The notes under the pieces: model-generated | What the model was told of the DNA's origin: nothing | The model's input: the letters and a program-made list of their open reading frames with translations, nothing else | The model's database searches: none | NCBI GenBank assembly: GCA_027920525.1 | Contig: CP115858.1 | Span: 4,278,001 to 4,342,000 of the forward strand | From: Chryseobacterium daecheongense | Lineage (GTDB): Bacteria; Bacteroidota; Bacteroidia; Flavobacteriales; Weeksellaceae | Direction of reading: 5' to 3' | Length of the DNA stretch: 64,000 nucleotides | Position numbers and translations under genes: made by a program | Shown: positions 56,179 through 64,000 of the stretch, piece by piece | Layout of the letters: every line of letters starts with the position of its first letter | Numbering within the stretch: position 1 is the first letter of the stretch

Positions 56179-57138
56179 ATGGAGAAAAAAGCACTACGCA
56201 GCTTTTAATATGGATAGTATTACTTGTAATAAATGGTAAAATACAGTCACAGGTCAAATTTGATCTTGAGGAGCAGAGTACGTGAACAAAAAACATTATA
56301 AAATCGAGAAGTCTTACCAGATATTTCGAGTGATTCTACACCGCTTTTAGAAAAGAGTCTGGTAAAAATAAATGACAATCTATACAGACGCACTAGTGGT
56401 ACATTACCAGCACTGCATAGCGGGTTAGTACTTATTACTAAAAAGTTGCAGTTGATCCTACCGGAACACAAGCTGCTATTTGGCTACAATCTGAGATCAA
56501 GAAAAGATTTAAGGTAAATGTAAAGTATGTTATTCTAACGCATGCTCATTATGACCATGCAGCTGGATCCCAAGTATTTCAGCGGTCTGGGGCATATGTT
56601 ATTATACAAAAAACGGATTAGAGCCTATTATCGGAGAAAAATTACCAGTTGCTATCCCGGATGTTGTATATGATAGGGAAATGCAAATCAAATTGGCGGG
56701 TGAATTAATATTACTTAAGCACATTGCGCCAAGTCATTCTAATAGTATTTCTGTAGTTTTGTTTCCAAATCATAAGGCTTTACAACTGACTGATGTAGGA
56801 GAATCTAAAACAATGCCATACAATGATTTTCTGGATTTTTATTATGACGGTTGGGTAGCTACTTTAGACTGGCTTTACAGCAAGATGTTGATTATATTGA
56901 TGTTGGCCATTATACACTTACGACAAAAGATGATATAAGAAATGAAAAAGTCTATATGGTAGATCTTCATCAACAAGTATTAGATTTAGTAAGAAAAGGA
57001 GAAAGTTGGGATCAACTTTATCGTAATATCAAATTTTCGGATGACGTGAAAAATTGGGGTGGATTTGAAACAATGAATAAATTAAATATTCTTGGAATGT
57101 ATCGTTGGGTGATTAACCATAGAAGAGGACTTTGGTAA
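56179..57138 (+). pseudogene. MBL-fold metallohydrolase, decayed
   Basis: Pieces in several frames: LVKINDNLYRRTSGTLPALH, VDPTGTQAAIWLQSEIKKRF, KVNVKYVILTHAHYDHAAGS, QVFQRSGAYVIIQK, YDREMQIKLAGELILLKHIA, PSHSNSISVVLFPNHKALQL, TDVGESKTMPYNDFL, IDVGHYTLTTKDDIRNEKVY, NILGMYRWVINHRRGLW. THAHYDH is the HxHxDH zinc motif of the metallo-beta-lactamase fold, with GES and GHY as later ligand positions. Stops and slips occur near 56210, 56275, 56445, 56615 and 56880. An N-terminal signal may have existed. Substrate class undetermined. Confidence 0.75.
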
Positions 57139-57488
57139 ATTTGAAACTATGCTATGCCTACTGATTTTAATTCGGAGCAACAAGTTAAATAATGAAATTT
57201 TAATTTTTTTTCGCTAATTTTTATCTATTTGTAACAAACTTCAAATTTTCATTTTATTTCAGTTTATTGATATATAAATATCAGTTTTAATTCTTATCAT
57301 TTTTTTGTTAGAATTTCAGTTGATAGGGGCATTGGAACTCTTATCTTGTTTGGTTAAAAAATAAATGCAACAAATAGATATTTCATATTATTTCGTAGCA
57401 TTTATTTTTACGGGATTTCTAATACCTATATTTTCCATGTCTGATTTAGCTCAGTAATTCTAAATTATAAGAAATTGTCTAGTAGTAA
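57139..57488. other. Spacer
   Basis: AT-rich, no gene seen. It separates the MBL pseudogene from the Crp gene, which ends at 57489 on the other strand. Confidence 0.3.
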
Positions 57489-58061
57489 TTACATTTTTTT
57501 ACGGAGGTAGCTTAGATGTTCGGGAGTCATATTAAGATAAGTAGCAATATCCTTAAAAGAAATGTACTCGGATAAGTTAGGGAATTGTTGTAAAAAATTG
57601 TCATAACGTTCTTGTGCAGATAGTGATAACATTTCAACAACTTTTTTATGTTGAGCAATTAAAGCCCCTTGATATATTTTTCTGAAGAAAGTCTCCATTA
57701 TTGGATGTTGAGATAAAAGTTTGTCATATGAATTTTTTGATATTCGAAGCACTTCAGTATCTACTATTGCCATTATTGAATAATCTGAAACGGTTCCGTT
57801 AAAAAAGGAATTTAAATCTGAAGCCCACCATTGTGGGGGAAGAAATATTATTGTGTGATCTTTTCCATGTTTATCAGTATGATAAGTTTTAACACAGCCA
57901 GAAATAATAAAATATTGATAATTACAGACTTCACAAGGAATTTGTAAATAGTTTTTTTTTTCGATTTTCTGATATTCAAATGATTGGATAAGTGCTAATT
58001 TAAGTTCTTCATCTGTTTCTATATAGTTTCCTACATAGTTTAGAAAAAAATCGTTAGGCAT
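57489..58061 (-). CDS. Crp/Fnr-like regulator, divergent from the GMC operon
   Basis: An intact 190-residue protein. The beta-roll is YLQIPCEVCNYQYFIISGCV, KTYHTDKHGKDHTIIFLPPQ, WWASDLNSFFNGTVSDYSIM. A dimer helix follows, then a short HTH LSLSAQERYDNFLQQFPNLS, EYISFKDIATYLNMTPEHLS, YLRKKM. It belongs to the same subfamily as 61960-62565 and the broken copies at 21301 and 28185. It lies divergently from the GMC gene, whose promoter carries the CTTAAG pair, so it is the best candidate regulator of that set. Ligand unknown. Confidence 0.85.
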   Translation of the reverse strand: MPNDFFLNYVGNYIETDEELKLALIQSFEYQKIEKKNYLQIPCEVCNYQYFIISGCVKTYHTDKHGKDHTIIFLPPQWWASDLNSFFNGTVSDYSIMAIVDTEVLRISKNSYDKLLSQHPIMETFFRKIYQGALIAQHKKVVEMLSLSAQERYDNFLQQFPNLSEYISFKDIATYLNMTPEHLSYLRKKM

Positions 58062-58151
58062 AATGATTATTTTTATATTATACGTTCGTACAATTACAAA
58101 TTTTATACCATCAGGCAGGCCTACTTATTGTAATAAGCCGTCATTTGATCT

Positions 58152-58196
58152 CTTAAGAATTATTAAGAAGTAATTAGTAATTGATAAATAATTTTG
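58152..58196 (+). promoter_or_regulatory. CTTAAG-type regulated promoter, GMC operon
   Basis: CTTAAG (58152), ATTAAG (58162) and TAATTTTG (58189-58196), with first half-site to -7 exactly 37 nt. The preferred GMC ATG is at 58220. It lies in the divergent interval with the Crp gene. Confidence 0.7.
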
Positions 58197-58219
58197 TTTC
58201 AAGTTTTAAAAAGATACAT

Positions 58220-59890
58220 ATGGAACGAAGAGAAGCTATTAAAATTGGTGCATTAACGATGGCTACAGGTTTAATAGGAATTACAACTAATGCTATGAAA
58301 AATACTCTAGATAATTTTGGGGTAGATTTGGATTATGATAATAATCAGGAAGGTGATTTTGATGAGGATAAGCCTTACGATTTTATTATTGCAGGAGCTG
58401 GGTCAGCGGGTGCTGTATTAGCAAATCGTTTATCAGAGGAAAAGAAGTGGAAGATTTTGTTAATAGAGGCAGGATTGGATTTTAATCCCGAAAGTAATCC
58501 GGAACTTATTTATAGTAGCAATATAATTGCTGCAAATTTGGATAAGAGATATGATTGGGGTTATAAAAGTACTGAACAAGAATATGGTAATGTTATTATT
58601 GCACCAAGAGGAAAAGGAGTTGGAGGCAGTTCTAATATCAATGGTGCAGTAGCAGTTCGAGCTTTAAAATTTGATTTTGATCGTTGGACAAAAATGGGAC
58701 TTGAAGGTTGGAAATTTGATGATGTACTACCATATTATAAAAAAATGGAAAGTACAGAACATGGATCAGATAAGTGGCATGGGAGAAAAGGACCTTTTCC
58801 TATTCATCAAATGGAAAAGCATTATATAACGCCAGTGCAAAGTGCGGTTGTTGATACTGCAGTTGCTATGGGATATAATGAAGTTATGGACTTTAATGAT
58901 CCGAATGAAAATAATGGAGCGGGTCCTATTCCTATGAATGTTATTAATGGTGTACGTGTAAATGTAGGGATTGCTTATCTTAATAATCAAGTAAGAAAAC
59001 GTAATAATCTCCATATTTTAAGCGAAAGCTTAATAGATAAAGTAATAATAGAAAAAGGAAAAGCAAAGGGTATTTTATTAGCAAATGGGAAGCGAATTTT
59101 TGGGAGAGAAGTAATACTATCTTCAGGAGCTTACGGTAGTGCTGCAATTTTAATGCGATCTGGTATTGGACCAGCGAAGGACCTAAAGGAGTTGGATATT
59201 GATGTCGTTTTAGATGCCCCAGTTGGAAAGCGTTTACTTGACCATCCTTTTTACTGGATGAATTTTGCGGCAGTACCGGAGAAAAATACAAGAATACATC
59301 CTGTAGTAGGATCGCAGCTCTGGACTAATTCTACTAGAGCTTCCTCAAAGAATGAGCTTGATATAGCTATCTCACCATCACATTTGGTAGACCCTTCTAC
59401 TAGCCCTACAAAATCAATATTTACTCTTGGATTGGAACTCATGAACTGTCAGTCAGAGGGATCAGTTAAATTGGCGAGCAAAAATCCAGCTGATATGCCG
59501 ATTATCGATTTTAGGCACCTAACATCAGAGGAAGATATGTTACGGATGATAGAATGTTTTAAAATTGCCCGTAAAATGGTTACAGTTAGTCCATTAAAGG
59601 AGTTTTATCATAGCGAAATTTACCCAGGCTCTGATGTTCAAAGTGATGAACAGATTAGAAAAGCCCTATTAAGTGGAGTATCCACACTCCAGCATCCTTG
59701 TTCAACAGTTCCAATGGGTAAAGAAGGAGGTGAGAATTCAGTAGTAGATGCTGAAGGACGTCTATATGGTATACAAAATCTAAGAGTTGTTGATGCTTCT
59801 ATATTTCCTGAAATTCCTCTTATCAACTTAAATCCTCAAGTTATAATGGTAGCAGAAAAGATAGCGGATAAAATTAAAGGTAAAATTTAA
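58220..59890 (+). CDS. GMC-family FAD oxidoreductase
   Basis: From [20 protein letters not shown] the protein is 556 residues. The N-terminus (RREAIKIGA plus a hydrophobic stretch) looks like a Tat-type signal, so it may be exported with bound FAD. Cofactor and family motifs: [87 protein letters not shown]. The C-terminus is [15 protein letters not shown] with the catalytic-region His, then [20 protein letters not shown]. It oxidises an alcohol, probably with a quinone or oxygen as acceptor. The next genes encode an esterase and an FMN reductase. A dead paralogue lies at 15929-17450. Confidence 0.9.
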   Translation: MERREAIKIGALTMATGLIGITTNAMKNTLDNFGVDLDYDNNQEGDFDEDKPYDFIIAGAGSAGAVLANRLSEEKKWKILLIEAGLDFNPESNPELIYSSNIIAANLDKRYDWGYKSTEQEYGNVIIAPRGKGVGGSSNINGAVAVRALKFDFDRWTKMGLEGWKFDDVLPYYKKMESTEHGSDKWHGRKGPFPIHQMEKHYITPVQSAVVDTAVAMGYNEVMDFNDPNENNGAGPIPMNVINGVRVNVGIAYLNNQVRKRNNLHILSESLIDKVIIEKGKAKGILLANGKRIFGREVILSSGAYGSAAILMRSGIGPAKDLKELDIDVVLDAPVGKRLLDHPFYWMNFAAVPEKNTRIHPVVGSQLWTNSTRASSKNELDIAISPSHLVDPSTSPTKSIFTLGLELMNCQSEGSVKLASKNPADMPIIDFRHLTSEEDMLRMIECFKIARKMVTVSPLKEFYHSEIYPGSDVQSDEQIRKALLSGVSTLQHPCSTVPMGKEGGENSVVDAEGRLYGIQNLRVVDASIFPEIPLINLNPQVIMVAEKIADKIKGKI

Positions 59891-60104
59891 TTAAACAAAG
59901 TTACAAGAGCAAGATTAGAGGTTACTGATTAATAAGGTGGATGCTTTTATTAAATCCTTATAAATGAATTTTCTTGACACTAATTTATCACACTCTCGAA
60001 ACTCAGAACTTTCAGGGAGGGTTGGAAAGAAATAGTTAATGGAACTTTTGTATAGGATTATGATGAAGTAAAATTACATTAATAAATTCAAGTATAGCGA
60101 ACCT

Positions 60105-61085
60105 ATGGATAAAATAAACCGGCCTATTGAAAATGATTCAAATATTTTGAAGGATATTCGGTCTTTTCTTATAAAGATGAATAGTGAAAATCCCAAAACA
60201 AATGATGAAATGAGTATAGAAGATACTAGAGATATGCTTATTAAAAGTAGTACATCTATGAACTTTGATTACTCAGATATTGATGTTTTCAATATGGATA
60301 TTCAGCAAGACGGGATATCTATAAATATTAATATTGTAAAGCCAAAAAAGGCAGAAGGGCAACTTCCCGTATTTATGTTTTTTCATGGTGGCGGTTGGAC
60401 TTTTGAGGATTTTTTAACTCATAAAAAATTGGTAAGGGATCTGGTTGTTGAAAGTGGAGCTGTAGCAGTATTTCCAAATTATACCTTGTCTCCTGAAGTA
60501 ACATATCCTATTGCTCTTAATCAAGTATATGCTGCTACAAAGTGGATTTCTTTTCATGGAGACAAAATTGGGGTTGATGGGAAGAAATTGGCTGTCGTTG
60601 GAAATAGTGCAGGAGGAAATTTAGCAGCAGCAGTAGCTTTAATGGCGAAAGATAAAAAAGGGCCTAATATTCTGTATCAGATTTTATTATGGCCTGTCAC
60701 CGATTCTGATTTTTCTCGAGAGTCATATAAAAAATACGGACAAGATAGGTTTTTAACGACTGAAACAATGAAGTGGATGTGGGATAATTATGTTCCTGAC
60801 CTGATTAAAAGAAAGGAAAAGTATGCTTCTCCAAATCAAGCGTCTATTGAGGAGTTGCAAGGACTGCCTCCAGCGCTTATTCAGATTGCTGAGAATGATA
60901 TACTTTATGACGAAGGAATAGAATATGGTCGAAAGCTTGACGAGGCAGGAGTTGCAACTACAATTGCTGTTTATAAGGGATTAATCCACGATTATGGTAA
61001 GTTAGAACATCTTTCACATATTCAGTCTGTTAGGGATTCTGTTACACAGGTAGCAATAGCTCTTAAAAATATACTTTTTAAGTGA
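60105..61085 (+). CDS. Alpha/beta hydrolase, HSL-type esterase/lipase
   Basis: A 326-residue cytoplasmic protein: oxyanion-hole motif FMFFHGGGWTFEDFL, nucleophile elbow VVGNSAGGNLAAA, acidic residue in IAENDILYDEGIEYG and catalytic His in KGLIHDYGKLE. This is the hormone-sensitive-lipase (family IV) layout, cleaving small acyl or aryl esters. It follows the GMC gene by 214 nt and precedes the FMN reductase on the same strand. Together they could break down an ester to an alcohol that the GMC enzyme oxidises (inference). Confidence 0.88.
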   Translation: MDKINRPIENDSNILKDIRSFLIKMNSENPKTNDEMSIEDTRDMLIKSSTSMNFDYSDIDVFNMDIQQDGISININIVKPKKAEGQLPVFMFFHGGGWTFEDFLTHKKLVRDLVVESGAVAVFPNYTLSPEVTYPIALNQVYAATKWISFHGDKIGVDGKKLAVVGNSAGGNLAAAVALMAKDKKGPNILYQILLWPVTDSDFSRESYKKYGQDRFLTTETMKWMWDNYVPDLIKRKEKYASPNQASIEELQGLPPALIQIAENDILYDEGIEYGRKLDEAGVATTIAVYKGLIHDYGKLEHLSHIQSVRDSVTQVAIALKNILFK

Positions 61086-61180
61086 AAAAAATGAGTTGGG
61101 CTATTTGTATTTATTCCTATCTGGTAGATTTTATTAAAATATGAGTACAATTAATATTAAGGAAAACAGCAATAAAAATT

Positions 61181-61747
61181 ATGGGAAAAGTTATAGGAAT
61201 TCTTGCAGGAAGTTTGCATAGAGATTCATTTTCAAAAAAAATAGCCAAAACAATTAAATCCTTTGTCCCGCAGGAGGGATATGAATTTAAAATTATTGAT
61301 TTGGAAGGATTACCCGTGTACAATCAAGATTTTGATACCGACAAAAATATTCCTTGGGCTATTGAAAGATTTAGGGCAGATATGCAAAGTGTAAATGGTG
61401 TTATATTTGTAACCCCGGAATACAATAGATCTGTTCCCAGTGTTTTAAAAAATGCAATTGATATAGGCTCAACACCATTCGGAAAGAGTATTTGGAACGG
61501 GAAACCGGCAGCAATTTTCAGTCATTCTCCTGGGAATATTTCGGGTTTTGGAGCTAATCATCATTTAAGACAAAGTCTTGTATTTCTTAATATGCCAACC
61601 ATGCAACAGCCAGAGGTTTATATTACAAATAGTGATGCGCTGTTTTCTGTAAATGGAGTTATGATTGAAGGCAGCACAAAAGATTTTGTAAGGAGTGCAG
61701 TGAACTCTTACATTAAATGGTTTGAAAAAAGCTACAGTACTATTTAG
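61181..61747 (+). CDS. NADPH-dependent FMN reductase / flavodoxin-fold quinone reductase
   Basis: A 188-residue flavodoxin-like protein: GILAGSLHRDSFSKKIAKTI (phosphate-binding loop), FVTPEYNRSVPSVLKNAIDI (the family's TPEYN motif) and PAAIFSHSPGNISGFGANHH. Such enzymes reduce FMN, quinones, azo dyes or chromate using NAD(P)H in the cytoplasm. It is the last gene of the GMC-esterase-reductase group and ends before a strong bidirectional terminator. Confidence 0.9.
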   Translation: MGKVIGILAGSLHRDSFSKKIAKTIKSFVPQEGYEFKIIDLEGLPVYNQDFDTDKNIPWAIERFRADMQSVNGVIFVTPEYNRSVPSVLKNAIDIGSTPFGKSIWNGKPAAIFSHSPGNISGFGANHHLRQSLVFLNMPTMQQPEVYITNSDALFSVNGVMIEGSTKDFVRSAVNSYIKWFEKSYSTI

Positions 61748-61870
61748 ATTACTATCGGAAGTGTCAAAAAGAAGAGATAGAGAGATGCTACTTTTCACAA
61801 AGTTATTTAAGCCCCCTGCTATTCTGGGAATTCTTGTTCTTAAATAACTTATCACTTTAAAATTGAAAAT

Positions 61871-61920
61871 AACCAATAATACAAAAAACGGTTAATAGCC
61901 TTTTGTATTATTGGTTTATT
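61871..61920. terminator. Bidirectional intrinsic terminator
   Basis: AACCAATAATACAAAA (61871-61886) is the exact reverse complement of TTTTGTATTATTGGTT (61901-61916). It lies between the convergent FMN reductase and Crp genes. Confidence 0.8.
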
Positions 61921-61959
61921 TTTTCAATAATTATTATTAAAAAGTAATATTATATTAGA

Positions 61960-62565
61960 TCAAGTGCTAGCAAAGCTGTTTTTTTCGTCGTTAAGCATCT
62001 TTTTACGTAGAAAACTTAAGTGCTCCGGTGTCATATTTAGGTATGAGGCAATATCTTTATACGAAACATGTTGAATAACTGAGGGGTATAATTTAAGAAA
62101 ATTTTCATATCGTTCTTGGGATGTTAAAGAAAGGATGTTTACCAGTTTGGTCTGTTGCGTTGTGAGTGCTCCTTGCAATATATTTCTGAAGAAAGTTTCC
62201 ATTATTATATGATTAGCCAATAGTTTCTCAAATGAGGGTCTTGATATTTGTAAGACTTCTGTTTTCATAATTGACATTATTGAGTAATCTGAATGTAATC
62301 CATTGATAAATGAATTCAGATCTGAGGCCCATAGTCCTGGGGATAAAAATGAGAGAATATGATCTTTCCCATTTTTATCCGTATAGTATGATTTAAGACA
62401 TCCTGAAATAATAAAATATATAAAATTACAAGGTTCTCCAGCCAATTGTAAATGAGTTTTACTTTTTATTTTCCTATATTCAAAAAGCTTAGTAAGAGAT
62501 ACTTTTAATTCATCATCTACTTTGATATATTCTTCGACATGCTTTAAAAATAATTTGTATACCAT
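61960..62565 (-). CDS. Crp/Fnr-like regulator
   Basis: An intact 201-residue paralogue of 57489-58061: LQLAGEPCNFIYFIISGCLK, SYYTDKNGKDHILSFLSPGL, WASDLNSFINGLHSDYSIMS, then LVNILSLTSQERYENFLKLY and HVSYKDIASYLNMTPEHLSF, LRKKMLNDEK. The HTH recognition part is almost the same as in the other copy, suggesting that both read the same DNA site. No Cys cluster is present. It faces the FMN reductase gene across the terminator. Confidence 0.85.
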   Translation of the reverse strand: MVYKLFLKHVEEYIKVDDELKVSLTKLFEYRKIKSKTHLQLAGEPCNFIYFIISGCLKSYYTDKNGKDHILSFLSPGLWASDLNSFINGLHSDYSIMSIMKTEVLQISRPSFEKLLANHIIMETFFRNILQGALTTQQTKLVNILSLTSQERYENFLKLYPSVIQHVSYKDIASYLNMTPEHLSFLRKKMLNDEKNSFAST

Positions 62566-63773
62566 TTGTTATTGTTTATTATATATACTGTACTTAGGTT
62601 ATTATGACTAATAATTTATCATATCTCTTTTCAATGATTGATCAACAAGATTCTATTTAATAGAGTACTGTTATTTTAATTTCTAATATAATCCCTATAT
62701 AGTCAGATAAGTTGTATAAGAAATAAATTATATCAGGCTTAAAGTATTTAATATGCTATATGATACATATTTGCCTATGATATTTAAATTTAGACAAAAA
62801 GATGATGTACTATCCTTAAGATATCTTAAGAAAATTTAAGCTCTATGGGTAAAACAATATAAAATTTTTGCGTAGCAATATCTATTCAGAATATTTGTTT
62901 CTAATTAGGGAAATTATAAATTGTTATTAATTAGCTTGTTAGTGCAAATGATCGGCAGCAGATGAATGCAAAATAGATAATCATTTAATATAATGAAAAT
63001 TATATTTTAAGGATGGAATTATTAATTATTCATTCTGAGACTGGGCTTATTTTTAAAATAATCTTATCTATCTAATGAGTTTGAGCAAATTCATAAGTAT
63101 TAAGTTGTGGTTTCTTTGCATAGTATATTCTAACTAAAAGGATAATTTTGACAAAAGTAAAAATCACTTGTATTATTTAAAAGCAAACTAGTATCACATT
63201 AATATCACTTATTGGATTTCATAAGATTTCTATGATGGGAATGAATGTATAAATGACGACCTTTAGCTAGTTTACTTTGTTCGTAGAACTTTGAAGCTTT
63301 TTATCATATATTTTCAGGGCATATTACCATTATCAAAGAACTTATTTTGGAATAATTGTAATAATGAATAAAATTTATTTCCTGAATTTGTGATTTGATA
63401 TGAATTTTATTTAACTTTACATTATTCTGTTATGAAAAAATAATGGGTTTTCTTAATTGTACTATAATTGTTAATGATTTCTGTTCTTAAGAAATCTTAA
63501 GAGTATTTGAGCTGTATCGTAGTAATTTTGCAAAAGATATTACATAGTAGTGACTAAGGATATTTTTTTTGATCAATATGGGAAGGGTAATTTTTTCAAG
63601 TTCATTTTGATCTTAGATAGTTCTAATGCGATTATTCATTAAAATAATAATAATCATAGTCACAAAAGCTTAAAATTACATCTATAGAAAAATCTTAATT
63701 CTAAAAAAGTTAGGTCTTTTCTATACACTTATTATTATATAATAGCAACTTATAATTTAATAAATTATCACAG
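62566..63773. other. 1.2-kb gene-free stretch with CTTAAG-type sites
   Basis: No coding frame is supported. At 62815 and 62825 two CTTAAG half-sites are 10 bp apart, but the nearest -7-like AATTTTTG (62863-62870) is at the wrong distance. A full site is at 63486-63530. The rest is AT-rich. Confidence 0.4.
63486..63530 (+). promoter_or_regulatory. CTTAAG-type promoter, 244 nt before the last gene
   Basis: CTTAAG (63486), CTTAAG (63496) and TAATTTTG (63523-63530) show perfect half-sites and the exact 10- and 37-nt spacings. The next start codon on the strand is at 63774. Confidence 0.6.
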
Positions 63774-64000
63774 ATGAGAAAAACACTATTACTAATTTTC
63801 GGATGCTTTTGTTGTATTGCTTTGAGCGGTCAGGTAGGCATCAATAATACGAATCCCAAGGCTACATTAGATGTAATGGCCAAAAACAGTGATGGGAGTA
63901 GCGCGGAGGGTCTTCTTGCCCCTCGTTTAACAGGCGATCAGATTCAATCAGGCAATTCCCGTTATGGTTTGGATCAGGCGGGAACTCTTATTTATGCCAC
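63774..64000 (+). CDS. Secreted QVGI-type protein (5' part)
   Basis: MRKTLLLIFGCFCCIALSG is a signal peptide, followed by QVGINNTNPKATLDVMAKNS and EGLLAPRLTGDQIQSGN, the conserved opening of many flavobacterial exported proteins. The LLAPRLTGDQI segment is the intact counterpart of IIPPKTTGAEL in the truncated gene at 7076-7842. The frame runs off the right edge. Function unknown. Confidence 0.75.
   Translation, partial: MRKTLLLIFGCFCCIALSGQVGINNTNPKATLDVMAKNSDGSSAEGLLAPRLTGDQIQSGNSRYGLDQAGTLIYA

Noticed and set aside
1..64000. tRNA, rRNA or CRISPR array
   Set aside because: No cloverleaf-like CCA-ended segment, rRNA core sequence or regularly spaced repeat was noticed. A computed search (tRNAscan, Infernal, CRISPR finder) would be decisive.

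Overview
The window looks like a chromosomal accessory region of a low-GC flavobacterium, most likely Chryseobacterium or a close Weeksellaceae relative (inference). The signs are strongly AT-rich intergenic DNA, TAnnTTTG promoter -7 elements with few Shine-Dalgarno sequences, an M36 peptidase with a type IX secretion C-terminal domain, secreted proteins opening with a QVGI..T.P..TL.V motif after the signal peptide, choice-of-anchor-L and SUMF1 lipoprotein remnants or genes, and double-glycine bacteriocin-like leaders. No rRNA, tRNA or CRISPR array was seen.

Layout. 1-353: 5' part of a ketoacyl-ACP synthase III. 0.85-1.7 kb: broken serine recombinase and IS1595-type remnant. 3.2-6.5 kb: a visibly GC-richer block (GT14 remnant, cold-shock protein, MaoC dehydratase, ChaA-type antiporter, crp fragment) joined abruptly to truncated genes at both ends. 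7-15.5 kb: a gene graveyard with crp fragments, a dead double-glycine peptide gene, twin-hairpin terminators, IS3 and IS21 pieces and an isochorismatase-family pseudogene. 15.9-28.6 kb: redox/detoxification genes (GMC oxidoreductase pseudogene, SnoaL-like proteins, two SDRs, an amidohydrolase lipoprotein) with two copies of a crp-SDR-SnoaL module, mixed with IS and M36 debris. 28.6-38.7 kb: a defence region with a decayed Wadjet (JetABCD/Mks) operon followed by an apparently intact ABC-three-component system (nuclease-like effector, middle component, Rad50-like ATPase), and a serine recombinase fragment at the far edge. 39-51 kb: SUMF1 lipoprotein, a long gene-poor stretch, choice-of-anchor-L pseudogene, intact M36 peptidase, PD-(D/E)XK remnant, two small HTH proteins, catalase. 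52.1-55.9 kb: a compact RiPP operon with a 56-aa precursor ending GG-EWINAFGQWSRRF, a radical SAM/SPASM maturase, a C39-peptidase ABC exporter and a 41-aa membrane peptide, flanked by imperfect direct repeats. 56-62.6 kb: MBL-fold pseudogene, then Crp / GMC oxidoreductase / esterase / FMN reductase / Crp. 63.77 kb to the end: start of a secreted QVGI-type protein.

How the genes fit together. The two standout items are the RiPP cassette and a shared promoter architecture. At six places a pair of (C/A)TTA-type half-sites exactly 10 bp apart (best CTTAAG-N4-CTTAAG) sits with its first base exactly 37 nt upstream of a TAATTTTG/TAATTTCG -7 element. Four of these drive the GMC (two copies) and SDR (two copies) operons, and two lack an obvious gene close by. 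Small Crp/Fnr-like regulators, intact or broken, lie beside these operons, so I infer a local Crp/Fnr-type regulon for a duplicated oxidoreductase/SnoaL/esterase pathway of unknown substrate.

Decay is heavy: about twenty loci are truncated, frameshifted or fused to unrelated sequence. Several frameshifts sit in A-homopolymers, so some could be sequencing errors, but in-frame stop codons and chimeric junctions show that much of the decay is real.
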